Source: Desulfurivibrio alkaliphilus AHT 2 (lineage in GTDB: Bacteria > Desulfobacterota > Desulfobulbia > Desulfobulbales > Desulfurivibrionaceae). From it: 64,000 nucleotides of DNA. The notes below the pieces were generated by a model. It had not been told where the DNA came from. It searched no databases and saw only the letters and a program-made list of their open reading frames with translations. The stretch lies in contig NC_014216.1 of assembly GCF_000092205.1 (NCBI RefSeq), positions 1,555,742 to 1,619,741 on the forward strand. The letters run 5' to 3'. Position 1 is the first letter of the stretch, and each line of letters opens with the position of its first letter. This document shows, piece by piece, positions 28,158 to 36,181 of this stretch. Made by a program: the position numbers and the translations under genes.

Positions 28158-28197
28158 GGTAACCGCTCACCCCTTGGCCCCCGTGATCACTTACCCA
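28158..28197. repeat. Family 3 repeat upstream of flavoprotein gene
   Basis: GGTAACCGCTCACC, a short spacer and CCCCGTGATCACTTACCC match the inner part of the other family 3 copies. It ends 10 bp before the ATG of the flavoprotein gene, where a ribosome-binding site would be expected, and no Shine-Dalgarno sequence is visible there. Confidence 0.55.
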
Positions 28198-28207
28198 GCG
28201 TTAAGTC

Positions 28208-29251
28208 ATGCCAATCTCTTCCGCTCATACCATCATTATCGGGGCCGGTCCGGCGGGCCTGGCCTGCGCCACAGCCCTGGCGGCGGCGGGCAGGGAGGTG
28301 CTGGTACTGGAGCGACTGTCCACCGCCGGACCCAAACCCTGTGCCGGCGGGGTGCCCGCCGGCTCTTTGGAGCCGGACATGCCGCCGGAACTGCTGGAGC
28401 GCAGTTTTCATCGCCAGCGAATTGTCACTGCCTGCCAGGACTTCCAGTTCCAGGGAGAGGATCCGATCATCCACACCATCAACCGTGAGCGGCTGGGAAG
28501 CTGGATGCAGCAGCGGGCCGAAGCCGCCGGCGCGGTGATTCAGACCGGCACCAGGGCACTGCGGATTAACGGTCGGACACTGACCACCGACCAGGGCGAG
28601 ATCAGCTTCCAGTATCTGGTAGGCGCCGACGGCAGCAACTCCCTGGTCCGCCGCCACCTCGGCCTGCCCCTGGTTCTGGCCGGTATCGGCATCACCTACC
28701 AGGTGCCGGGCCACTTCCCGGAGATGGAGTGGCACCTGCAACCCAGGCTTTTCGGCAGCGGTTACGCCTGGATCTTTCCCCACCGTGACAGTGCCTCGGT
28801 AGGGGTTTACGCCTTTCGCCGCCGCCAGCGTTCACACCTGCTGCATGACCGGCTCCATCTCTGGGCGGAAAAACGGGGCCTCCGGCTTGACCAGGCTCGC
28901 CCCCGGGCCTCGCTGGTCAGCTTCGATTACCGGGGCAGCCGATTCGGCAGTCTTTTTCTGGCTGGCGATGCCGCCGGCCTGGCTTCCGGCCTCACCGGTG
29001 AAGGAATCGCCGCCGCTTTGTATTCCGGCCGCGCGGTGGCGGCGACGATCCTTAAAGACCACGGCCAGGCCCCGGACCTGGCCCCTCTGCTTTCCCGGCA
29101 CCGCCAGCACAGCCGCCTGGTTCGCCTTACCACCGCTCTGCCCCCGGCCGGGCGCCTGATTCTGGAAACCCTGGCCCTGGCTTTGCGCTGGAGGCTGCTG
29201 CAACCCGACAGTTTGGAAATTCGCGCCCGCCACCAAGCGGGGACACCATAA
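28208..29251 (+). CDS. Geranylgeranyl-reductase-family FAD-dependent oxidoreductase
   Basis: 347 residues. The Rossmann FAD motif is IIGAGPAGLACATAL (about 9-23), followed by the family's PCAGGVP segment and the second FAD motif FLAGDAAGLASGLTGEGI. These fit the GGR/ChlP-like group, which saturates isoprenoid double bonds in lipids, quinones or other polyprenyl compounds. The substrate cannot be read from sequence. It is the first of a plus-strand trio with a dihaem miniprotein and tsaE, separated from them by a family 1 repeat. No Shine-Dalgarno sequence is visible; a family 3 repeat occupies that position. Confidence 0.9.
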   Translation: MPISSAHTIIIGAGPAGLACATALAAAGREVLVLERLSTAGPKPCAGGVPAGSLEPDMPPELLERSFHRQRIVTACQDFQFQGEDPIIHTINRERLGSWMQQRAEAAGAVIQTGTRALRINGRTLTTDQGEISFQYLVGADGSNSLVRRHLGLPLVLAGIGITYQVPGHFPEMEWHLQPRLFGSGYAWIFPHRDSASVGVYAFRRRQRSHLLHDRLHLWAEKRGLRLDQARPRASLVSFDYRGSRFGSLFLAGDAAGLASGLTGEGIAAALYSGRAVAATILKDHGQAPDLAPLLSRHRQHSRLVRLTTALPPAGRLILETLALALRWRLLQPDSLEIRARHQAGTP

Positions 29252-29270
29252 CAATGCACCTTAAATTGTG

Positions 29271-29420
29271 TAACCTTTCACCAAGGGTATTAACTTACAG
29301 GTATAACTGGCCGTAAGCGTTCAACAGTGCCGCAGGTTTGGTCTTGCAGCCAGGCGCAGCGTACCCCCTGTACGTAAGCCTGGCTGATCGCCCGAAGATG
29401 CGGTGCTGCTGAACGCTTAC
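29271..29420 (-). repeat. Family 1 dispersed palindromic element
   Basis: A full-length copy in minus orientation: tail TAACCTTTCACC, then core from GTAAGCGTTCAACAGTGCCGC to GAACGCTTAC. It lies between the flavoprotein gene and the small dihaem gene. This is the closest full-length relative of the deleted copy at 30.2 kb, 800 bp away. Confidence 0.85.
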
Positions 29421-29476
29421 TAAATTGTTACCCCAACACTACGTGACAACTGCAATATTCAACAAAGGAGCAACCA

Positions 29477-29749
29477 ATGACCGCCACCCCCCCCAAACGT
29501 AAGACACTGCTGCTCAATATTGTGTTCGTAGTGGTTGTGCTGGGCCTGCTGCTTTTTCTCTGGAACGCCCCGCCGGAAACCACCCCGCGACTGCCCCAAG
29601 ACGAAAACCACCAGCACTTTTTTACAATGGACCGCAAGGAGGCGGAGAGTTTCTGCGAGTCCTGCCATCAACCCGATGGGATCAGCCCGCTGTCGCAAGA
29701 CCACCCGCCGACCTATCGTTGCCTTTTCTGCCACAAGCGACCGGAATGA
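29477..29749 (+). CDS. Small membrane-anchored dihaem cytochrome c-like protein
   Basis: 90 residues. A single hydrophobic helix (about 13-31) should anchor it with the C-terminal part in the periplasm. That part has two haem-binding motifs, CESCH and CLFCH, only 24 residues apart, plus extra His residues (HQHFF) that could be axial ligands. AAAGGAG lies 6 bases before the ATG, a strong start. It is too short for a classical cytochrome fold and is probably a membrane-tethered electron carrier or a subunit of a larger complex. Its TGA overlaps the tsaE start (ATGA), so the two are co-translated although unrelated in function. Confidence 0.88.
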   Translation: MTATPPKRKTLLLNIVFVVVVLGLLLFLWNAPPETTPRLPQDENHQHFFTMDRKEAESFCESCHQPDGISPLSQDHPPTYRCLFCHKRPE

Positions 29750-30201
29750 GCTTGAGCGAGCCCATTGAGCAGATTCTGCCCGACCTGGCAGCCCTGGAAG
29801 CATTCGGCCGCGAGCTGGGCCGGCAAGCCGCCGCCGGGGACATCATCTGCCTGTACGGCCCTTTGGGCGCCGGCAAGACCACCCTTACCAGGGCCATTGC
29901 CGCCGGCCTGGAGGTGCCGCCCGAACAGCCGGTGACCAGCCCCACCTTTGCCCTGATCCACGAACATCAGGGGCGGCTGCCGCTTTTTCATCTCGACCTG
30001 TACCGTTTGGGCGGCGATGAGGATGAACTGCTGGAGTTGGGGATTGAGGACTACCTTTATGGCGATGGCGTCTGCGTCATCGAGTGGCCGGAAAGGCTGG
30101 GCGGCCTGCTGCCGGCAAGACACCTGGATATCCGGCTGGCCTTTGCCGTCCCGCCGGCCCCGGAGACGTCCAGAATCGTAACCGTTCACCGGGGGCACTA
30201 A
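29746..30201 (+). CDS. tsaE: tRNA t6A biosynthesis ATPase TsaE
   Basis: 151 residues. Walker A is LYGPLGAGKTTLTRA (about 37-51), followed by the family's TSPTFALIHEH and LFHLDLYRL and the later CVIEWPERL. TsaE is the ATPase partner of TsaB/TsaD in making threonylcarbamoyl-adenosine at tRNA position 37. The ATG overlaps the stop of the dihaem gene. The last seven codons and the TAA fall inside a family 1 repeat (TAACCGTTCACC from 30179), so the repeat defines this C-terminus. A Sua5-type enzyme of the same pathway is encoded at 33.5-34.1 kb. Confidence 0.95.
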   Translation: MSLSEPIEQILPDLAALEAFGRELGRQAAAGDIICLYGPLGAGKTTLTRAIAAGLEVPPEQPVTSPTFALIHEHQGRLPLFHLDLYRLGGDEDELLELGIEDYLYGDGVCVIEWPERLGGLLPARHLDIRLAFAVPPAPETSRIVTVHRGH

Positions 30202-30267
30202 CCTACAGGTATAACGGGCCGTAAGCCTGGCTGATCGCCCGAAGATGCGGTGCGATTGAACGCTTAC
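30179..30267 (-). repeat. Family 1 element with internal deletion
   Basis: The tail (TAACCGTTCACC to TAACGGGCC) and the far end (CTGGCTGATCGCCCGAAGATGCGG to CGCTTAC) are kept. The middle of the core, including one arm and the central GTAC palindrome, is absent. The join occurs at CGTAAGC, which is present twice as a direct repeat in intact copies. The element overlaps the 3' end of tsaE. Confidence 0.8.
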
Positions 30268-30271
30268 GAAC

Positions 30272-32065
30272 TTACGCAACGGGGCCGCTGAGCACCTCCA
30301 GCAGCTTTTCCCGGACAATGGGTTTGCTCAAAAAATCATCCATGCCGGCGGCATAACAGGCCTGCTCGTCTTCGCTGCGGGCATGGGCGGTCAGCCCGAC
30401 AATCCGGATCGGCCCGCGGCCCCCGGCCAGCGAAGCGTACTCACCGCGCCGCTCCAGGTCTTTTTCAATCAACCGGATTTCCCGCGTGGCCGCCAGGCCA
30501 TCCAGCCTGGGCATCTGGACATCCATCAGCACCAGGTCAAATTTTTCCTCCCGCAACCGCGCCAGGGCTTCCAGGCCGTCCGCCGCCACCGCCACCTCGC
30601 AGCCCTGCTTGCTGATCATCAGGGAGGCCAGCCGCTGATTAACCGGATTGTCTTCCACCAGCAGCACCCGCCGACCGCCGGCTTCCGGCCACCGACCGGG
30701 GGCCGGGGCCGCCGGGGCCGGAGCCGCCGCCAGGTCCGCCGCCTCAACCGCCGACAGGCCGATGGTAAAGCTGAAGCAACTGCCCTGCCCTTCAAGGCTT
30801 TCCACCTCGATCCGGCCCCCCATCAGCTCCACCAGTTGCCGGCAAATGGCCAGCCCCAGTCCGGTGCCCCCGAAGCGCCGGGTGGTGGAACCGTCGGCCT
30901 GGGTAAATTTCTCGAAGATGGCCTCCAACCGGTGCGGCGGAATACCAATGCCGCTGTCACGGACCACGAAACGCAGCCACTGTTCCTGGCGCGCCGCTTC
31001 AGGCGGGGCGACGGACTCCACCAGCAGTTCCACCCCGCCGCTTTCGGTGAACTTGACCGCATTGCCCACCAGGTTGGTGAGAACCTGACGCAAGCGGTGG
31101 CTGTCTCCCAGGTAGGCGCGGGGCAGGCCCTGATCACGCCGCACCTGAATGGCAATCCCTTTTTCGCGAATCGAAAGGGAAAACATGGCCGCCACACTTT
31201 CCAGCAGTTCATCCAGGTCGAAGGCCACAATTTCCAGTTCCAGGCGTCCGGCTTCAATCTTGGCCAGATCGAGGATATCGTTGATCAAGGCCAGCAGGGT
31301 GGCCGAAGACTGGCGAATGGTACGGCAGTACTCCTGCTGGGTCGTATCCAACGAGGTATCCGCCAGTAGTTGAGCAAAACCGGTGATGGCGTTCATCGGC
31401 GTCCGCAACTCATGGCTCATGTTGGCCAGAAATTCACTTTTCAGGCGGCTGCTTTCTTCCAGCCGGGCGTTGGCTTTTCTCAGCTCGGCGGTCTGGCGGG
31501 CAATTTCACTCTCCAGGGTGCGGGCATACTCCTGTTCCTTTTCCCGATTTATTGAGTATTGCCGGTAGTTATCCTCGATCAGCCGACCGTGCTGCCGCTT
31601 GAGCACTTCAATCTGGCTCCGGAACTGCCCCTCTTGGGCGGCCATCTCCTGGCGATCCTGTTCACCCAAGGCGTAAAGCAGGGTATTATGCAGCAGAAAG
31701 GCCCCGGCCGGTTCAGCCACGAGGTTCACGGTGCCGGGAATCAGCCAGAACAGGACTCCGGCAAAGCGCTGCACGGTCAGGGCGTAAACCCAGCCTGTTT
31801 GTGTCCGTTGCGCCGCCGGAGAGGATAAAACCGGGGCCGAACGGGGCGCTGTGGCGGCAACTTGGGACAGATCCGCCCGTAAGGCTGTTTCCTGGTCCGC
31901 CGACAGTTCCAGGGGGATTCCGGCCCGCAGTCGGGTGCCGTCCTCGGTCAGCAGAAGCAGGCCACTGCCGGGGACCAGAGCAGCCACCGCCGCCAGCAAT
32001 TCCTCTTCGGCGTCGTGCTCACCAAGCAGTTCGCCAAAAATTTCCGTAAAGTCTGAATCAATCAT
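30272..32065 (-). CDS. Soluble hybrid histidine kinase (input domain-HisKA-HATPase-receiver)
   Basis: 597 residues from the ATG at 32065, with no membrane helix. The first 140 residues look like a degenerate GAF-type input domain, and a coiled coil (about 140-205) follows. HisKA has His218 in SHELRTPMNAITGF. HATPase has RDSGIGIPPHRLE and GGTGLGLAICRQL. A C-terminal receiver has its Asp in FDLVLMDVQMPRLDG. The start overlaps the stop of the HDOD gene by 8 bp, so the HDOD protein and this kinase are co-translated and may act in one pathway. It is convergent with tsaE across a family 1 repeat. Confidence 0.92.
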   Translation of the reverse strand: MIDSDFTEIFGELLGEHDAEEELLAAVAALVPGSGLLLLTEDGTRLRAGIPLELSADQETALRADLSQVAATAPRSAPVLSSPAAQRTQTGWVYALTVQRFAGVLFWLIPGTVNLVAEPAGAFLLHNTLLYALGEQDRQEMAAQEGQFRSQIEVLKRQHGRLIEDNYRQYSINREKEQEYARTLESEIARQTAELRKANARLEESSRLKSEFLANMSHELRTPMNAITGFAQLLADTSLDTTQQEYCRTIRQSSATLLALINDILDLAKIEAGRLELEIVAFDLDELLESVAAMFSLSIREKGIAIQVRRDQGLPRAYLGDSHRLRQVLTNLVGNAVKFTESGGVELLVESVAPPEAARQEQWLRFVVRDSGIGIPPHRLEAIFEKFTQADGSTTRRFGGTGLGLAICRQLVELMGGRIEVESLEGQGSCFSFTIGLSAVEAADLAAAPAPAAPAPGRWPEAGGRRVLLVEDNPVNQRLASLMISKQGCEVAVAADGLEALARLREEKFDLVLMDVQMPRLDGLAATREIRLIEKDLERRGEYASLAGGRGPIRIVGLTAHARSEDEQACYAAGMDDFLSKPIVREKLLEVLSGPVA

Positions 32066-32903
32066 CAATACGGTAGAGCTCCTTGGCCTTTTCCATTTCC
32101 TCCGGCAGATCACGCACGATGATCTTGTAATTGGCCATCATGCTTTTCACGTGCCGGGCCAGGGCGGGAGGAAGCGAGGGCACCGGCACCCCGGGCACCG
32201 GGTTGTACTGCATCTTGAAGGCCATAAAATCGGCCAGAACCATGATGGCGGGCACACTGGGCAGGGTAAAGGATTTTCGTTCATCATGGTGATAGCGGAT
32301 CGACTTGAGCACCTCATCACCAAGCTTCCACTCCTTGGCCAGCAAGGCGCCGATTTCGCAATGATCGGTCCCCAGGTAGCGCCGCTCACTCGCCACCAGC
32401 GATCCCTCGCCCCGGCGCGTGGCGTCGGCGGCCAGACGCAGTTCTTCCCCGGCCACCTGATCTTCCGCCACCAGGCCGACATCGTGAATAATGCCGGCCA
32501 GGAAAACGTCCTCTCCCTCCAAGCCGAAAATACGCTTGGCAATCATCTCCGCTAAAATGGCCACGGTGGCCGAATGCAACCACAGCTTTTCCCGGGAGAA
32601 ACGCTCACCATCTCCCTTGAACATCCCCCGCAGGGCCTCCACCGCCACCAGGTTGCGCAACTGCTTAAAACCACAAAAAACAACCGCCTTAGAGATAGAC
32701 TCAACCTTCTTGGCCAGGCCGAAATAGGGACTGTTGACCAGCCGCAACAAGCGGGTAACCAGCACCGGGTCCAGCCTGATTACCTCTTCAAAGTCATGCA
32801 TGGTGGCCCGTTCATCCCGGACCAGTTGGTTGACCTTTAAAGCTACGTGGGGCAGGGTTTTGGTGGCAGTGAACTTACTGACTATCTGCTGGGATATGTT
32901 CAT
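32058..32903 (-). CDS. HDOD-domain signalling protein
   Basis: 281 residues. The HDOD domain covers about 15-215, with ATKTLPHVALKVNQLV near the start, RLDPVLVTRLLRLVNSPYFG and a residual HD-like IIHDVGL. HDOD proteins are non-enzymatic relatives of HD-GYP phosphodiesterases and relay signals in motility, competence and c-di-GMP networks. Eighteen further codons are open upstream, but the ATG at 32903 followed by NISQQIVSKF fits the family start. It is followed by the overlapping hybrid kinase and preceded by a small Hpt gene across 154 bp. Confidence 0.9.
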   Translation of the reverse strand: MNISQQIVSKFTATKTLPHVALKVNQLVRDERATMHDFEEVIRLDPVLVTRLLRLVNSPYFGLAKKVESISKAVVFCGFKQLRNLVAVEALRGMFKGDGERFSREKLWLHSATVAILAEMIAKRIFGLEGEDVFLAGIIHDVGLVAEDQVAGEELRLAADATRRGEGSLVASERRYLGTDHCEIGALLAKEWKLGDEVLKSIRYHHDERKSFTLPSVPAIMVLADFMAFKMQYNPVPGVPVPSLPPALARHVKSMMANYKIIVRDLPEEMEKAKELYRIDD

Positions 32904-33057
32904 GGCATGGTTAATCCGGCATGGTCGGCTTGCCGCCCTGAAAGCGGCAACCGGCATAAGAGGTGATCATTAAAACCGTCACGCAATAATTGCCCCCGGC
33001 ACCAATGATTGCGGCAGCCTGCGGCACAACCCCCGCAGCAACCGATTTGCCGGGCTG

Positions 33058-33384
33058 CTAGCCTGCCGGCAGTTGCTTCAGCAACGTCTCAAGGGTGGTA
33101 AGCTGGGTCGCAACCCCGGCCAGTTCTCCGGCTCGACCGGCCTGTTCCAGGTCCGAGGCAAGCAGGCGCACACTTTCCATACCCAGGCTGGCGGCCGCCC
33201 CTTTGGTGTTGTGGGCCGCATCGGCCAGGGCCGGTCCATCACCGGCCTGCAACGCCTCTTTCATCCGCCGCAGATCATTCGCCGAGGACTGGCGCAACAT
33301 CCCCAGCAACTCGGTCAGCAATTCCTCGTCATCACCGGCCTGCTCCAAGGCAAAACCGCGATCCCACTGCAATTCCAACACCAT
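33058..33384 (-). CDS. Histidine phosphotransfer (Hpt) domain protein
   Basis: 108 residues. A single four-helix Hpt domain has the phospho-accepting His58 in AAHNTKGAAASLG. Stand-alone Hpt proteins shuttle phosphate between hybrid-kinase receivers and output regulators. TTGGAGG lies 9 bases before the ATG at 33384, which decides the start; 20 more codons are open upstream. The nearest hybrid kinase is the one three kilobases downstream on the same strand, but four hybrid or orphan systems in this window could use it. Confidence 0.9.
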   Translation of the reverse strand: MVLELQWDRGFALEQAGDDEELLTELLGMLRQSSANDLRRMKEALQAGDGPALADAAHNTKGAAASLGMESVRLLASDLEQAGRAGELAGVATQLTTLETLLKQLPAG

Positions 33385-33484
33385 CAACAAAATCCTCCAA
33401 CGTTGCCCTTCAGCGGCCATCACGGTCACCAAACCACCCCCCAATCAACACCTGTCGCCCCCAGGCAGGCTCTTCCGTGAGCGA

Positions 33485-34123
33485 TCAGTTACCCTCTTCG
33501 GGCCCAGCGATTATCCGCTCCGGACCCAGCACATCATTCAGTTCCTGTCGGGTGATCACCCCGGGGCGCCGCAGCACCAACTGCTCATTTTCCACGCCGA
33601 CCAGGGTTGAGCCGGCTCCGCCGGGGGTCTCGCCGCCATCAAGAATATAATCCACGTCGGGACCCAACTGGGCTCCCACCTCAGCGGCGTTCACCGCCGC
33701 CGGATGTCCGGAAAAATTGGCGCTGGTGGCGGTGATGGCCCCTCCATAGATCTGCGCCAGACGAGCCGCCACGGGATGCGAGGAAAGCCGAACGCCCACG
33801 GTGCCGCTGTAACCGGTGAGACTTACCGGCACTTCTTCGCGGGCGGTAAAAATCAGGGTCAACGGACCGGGCCAGAAGGCCTCCATCAAAGGTTCATAAG
33901 AGGGCGGGATCGAATCGGCCAGGGAGAACAAATGCTCCCGGTCGGGAACCAGGCAGAGAATAGGCTTGTCCGGAGCGCGCCTTTTGAGGGCGAAAAGACG
34001 GGAAAGCGCCTCCCGGTTGAAAGGGTCCACCGCCAGTCCGTAATAGGTTTCCGTGGGGAAAGCGACGATGCCGCCGCGGCGGATAATCGCCGCCGCCTGT
34101 TCCAACTCGGCAGGGGTAACCAC
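33485..34123 (-). CDS. Sua5/YciO/YrdC-family L-threonylcarbamoyladenylate synthase
   Basis: About 212 residues. Family marks are GGIVAFPTETYYGLAVDP near the N-terminus, KRRAPDKPILCLV, FWPGPLTLIF and ITATSANFSGHPAA. The enzyme makes threonylcarbamoyl-AMP, the first step to tRNA t6A, and so works upstream of TsaE. It is the short YrdC-type without a C-terminal Sua5 domain. The start is uncertain: GTG at 34123 gives the family's usual N-terminus, while an ATG at 34246 would overlap purD by 58 bp and add 41 unrelated residues. It is downstream of purD on the minus strand. Confidence 0.88.
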   Translation of the reverse strand: MVTPAELEQAAAIIRRGGIVAFPTETYYGLAVDPFNREALSRLFALKRRAPDKPILCLVPDREHLFSLADSIPPSYEPLMEAFWPGPLTLIFTAREEVPVSLTGYSGTVGVRLSSHPVAARLAQIYGGAITATSANFSGHPAAVNAAEVGAQLGPDVDYILDGGETPGGAGSTLVGVENEQLVLRRPGVITRQELNDVLGPERIIAGPEEGN

Positions 34124-34188
34124 TGCCTCGGGATGATTAGAAGGTTGCAAGCCGGCTGAGTCTCCAGGTCTGAAGGTCTTAACTGTGG

Positions 34189-35469
34189 TCAGCGGGGGCG
34201 CAGGGCCTTTTGCCCAATATCCCGCCGGAAATAACAGTCGGGCCATGAGATCAGCCCCACCGCCCGGTAGGCCTGGGCGATGGCCGCCGGCAAGTCATCG
34301 GCCAGGGCGGTTACGCCCAGCACCCGCCCGCCGGCGGTGACAATCCTTTCGTGCTCACGGCGCGTCCCGGCATGAAAAACCTCCACCCCGGCCAGCTCTC
34401 CCGCCGCCTCCAGGCCTTGGATATCCCGACCGGAGGCATAGGCACCAGGGTACCCGCCGGCGGCCATAACCACGCAAACGGTGGGGCGGGGATCGATATC
34501 GAGGGTAATCTCGGCCAACCGCTGATCAATCACCGCGTCCATCACCTCGGACAGGTCACTGCGCAAGCGCATCAACAGCGGCTGGGCCTCGGGATCGCCA
34601 AAGCGGCAGTTAAATTCCAGCACCTTGGCCTCACCCCGGTCGATCATCAGGCCGGCGTATAACATCCCTCGGTACGGGCGCCCCTCCGCCGCCATGGCTG
34701 CCACCGTGGGATACATGATCTTTTCCATCACCTGGCGTTCCAACTCCGGCGTCAGTACCGGCGCCGGCGAGTATGCTCCCATGCCGCCGGTATTGGGACC
34801 CTGATCACCGTCAAAAACCGCCTTGTGGTCCTGGGAGCTTGGCAGCGGCAGCACCGTCTTGCCGTCGGTGAAAGCGATAAAAGAGGCCTCTTCCCCGGTT
34901 AGAAATTCTTCAATCACCACCTGGCTGCCGGCCTCACCAAAGGCCTTTTCCCCCATGATCAGTTCCAGGGCGGCCACAGCCTCCCCGCGGTCGGCGGCAA
35001 TGATCACTCCTTTCCCGGCGGCCAGGCCATCGGCCTTAACCACCACCGGGTAGCTCACAGCACCGCCATCAAGATAGGCCACCGCTTGCGCCTGGTCCTG
35101 GAATACCGCATAGGCGGCAGAGGGGATCCGGTGCTTGGCCAGCAGGTTTTTCATGAACACCTTGCTGCCTTCCAGGGCCGCCGCTTGTCGACTGGGCCCG
35201 AAGATCCGCAAGCCGGCGGCGGCAAAGTCATCAACTATCCCCCGGCTCAGGTGGGCCTCGGGCCCCACCACCGTCAGTGTGATACCTTCGGCACGGGCAA
35301 AAGCAATCAGTGCCGCATGATCCGTGGTGTCCAGATCGACATTGGTGGCCACCGCCTCGGTCCCGGCGTTGCCGGGAGCGCAGTAAACTCCGCTTACCCG
35401 GGGAGAACGGGCAAAACTCCAGGCCAGGGCATGCTCACGCCCCCCGGAGCCGATTACCAGAATTTTCAT
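34189..35469 (-). CDS. purD: Phosphoribosylamine-glycine ligase (GARS)
   Basis: 426 residues. The N-terminal motif VIGSGGREHALAWSFA is diagnostic. The ATP-grasp domain has YPVVVKADGLAAGKGVIIA, GPNTGGMGAYSPAPV and EFNCRFGDPEAQPLL. It joins glycine to phosphoribosylamine in purine synthesis. The ATG at 35469, with AAGGAAGAG upstream, is preferred over an open extension of 15 Arg-rich codons. It probably heads the minus-strand group purD, Sua5-type gene, hpt. The 712-bp region before it is the longest gene-free stretch of the window. Confidence 0.96.
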   Translation of the reverse strand: MKILVIGSGGREHALAWSFARSPRVSGVYCAPGNAGTEAVATNVDLDTTDHAALIAFARAEGITLTVVGPEAHLSRGIVDDFAAAGLRIFGPSRQAAALEGSKVFMKNLLAKHRIPSAAYAVFQDQAQAVAYLDGGAVSYPVVVKADGLAAGKGVIIAADRGEAVAALELIMGEKAFGEAGSQVVIEEFLTGEEASFIAFTDGKTVLPLPSSQDHKAVFDGDQGPNTGGMGAYSPAPVLTPELERQVMEKIMYPTVAAMAAEGRPYRGMLYAGLMIDRGEAKVLEFNCRFGDPEAQPLLMRLRSDLSEVMDAVIDQRLAEITLDIDPRPTVCVVMAAGGYPGAYASGRDIQGLEAAGELAGVEVFHAGTRREHERIVTAGGRVLGVTALADDLPAAIAQAYRAVGLISWPDCYFRRDIGQKALRPR

Positions 35470-35615
35470 TGTAACTCTCTTCCTTTCCGGTCTTTCCGGT
35501 CGCCGCCGGGCCACGGGAAAAATAAGCGATTGCCAGGTATCCCAGGGACCTGTTTGCTCTTTTGCAGCTTCGCTACGCTTGGGGCTTCCGGTTTTTCAGT
35601 TAACGGGATACAGTT

Positions 35616-35696
35616 CTCAGATTGTCGGAAAATACCGTCAGCAACGCCCTTTTGTCAAGCCACACGACACCACCGGAGCTCAGATTGCCGGAAAAT
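35616..35696 (+). repeat. Pair of 18-bp direct repeats, 63 bp apart
   Basis: CTCAGATTGTCGGAAAAT at 35616-35633 and CTCAGATTGCCGGAAAAT at 35679-35696 differ at one position. The 63-bp spacing is about six helical turns, which would put bound proteins on one face of the DNA. A regulator-binding role is possible but inferred. Confidence 0.55.
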
Positions 35697-35815
35697 TACC
35701 AATGCCGCCGCTGATGGCCAAGAAGACCAGCAAACAACCATTTTCTCGACCAGACGAACAGCCTGCGGAAACACGGAGCTTAACACCACGCAAGGTGGTA
35801 GTAGCAATATTATTC

Positions 35816-35845
35816 TTGACAGGTCGCGATCATCATGAATAAATA
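35816..35845 (+). promoter_or_regulatory. Possible sigma-70-type promoter
   Basis: A consensus -35 box TTGACA (35816-35821) is followed after 17-18 bases by an AT-rich ATAAAT/TAAATA, a weak -10. It points towards the TetR gene, 340 bp downstream. The -10 match is poor, so confidence is low. Confidence 0.3.
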
Positions 35846-36018
35846 TGGTAATTTTAAAAAAATAAAAATGAATGATGGTTCACCCATTTTTTTGAGCCAC
35901 CAACCCAGAGACCACCCACCCCAGTCGGTCAGCCAGTTTGCCGGCCGCCGGTCTGGCAGCCTCGCTAAACCACCGTCACTTCGAGTGCCAATGGTTTTGG
36001 CGGTCCCATGATTTATGG

Positions 36019-36058
36019 GCCGTCTGACAGTCCTTATTTCATCGGGCTGTCAGACGGC
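36019..36058. promoter_or_regulatory. Perfect 12-bp inverted repeat upstream of TetR gene
   Basis: GCCGTCTGACAG and CTGTCAGACGGC are separated by 16 bases, about 125 bp before the TetR start. No T-run follows. It could be the TetR-family regulator's own operator, although the spacer is longer than usual for that family, or a leader hairpin. Confidence 0.45.
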
Positions 36059-36181
36059 AAGCGCAAACGGGCCCGACCGGGAATTGTATCTTAAGGATTG
36101 TTATCTTACGGCACGAAATGGCAGGCCATTTTGGGCCTGCTGCCGCGCCCCCTATTTACCGAGCCGGGACTCAGTCTTGCC

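Larger units (their letters stand above)
35470..36181. other. Long divergent intergenic region between purD and the TetR gene
   Basis: 712 bp, noticeably AT-richer than its surroundings. It contains a pair of 18-bp direct repeats (35616 and 35679), a promoter-like sequence (35816), a poly-A/T stretch near 35850-35890 and a perfect 12-bp inverted repeat (36019-36058). A 58-codon frame at 35835-36011 was considered but not accepted. No known riboswitch or RNA gene was recognised. Confidence 0.6.

Noticed and set aside
35835-36011. 58-codon open frame between purD and the TetR gene
   Set aside because: Weak ribosome-binding site, low-complexity tail rich in Pro/Ser/Arg, no family resemblance; probably chance.
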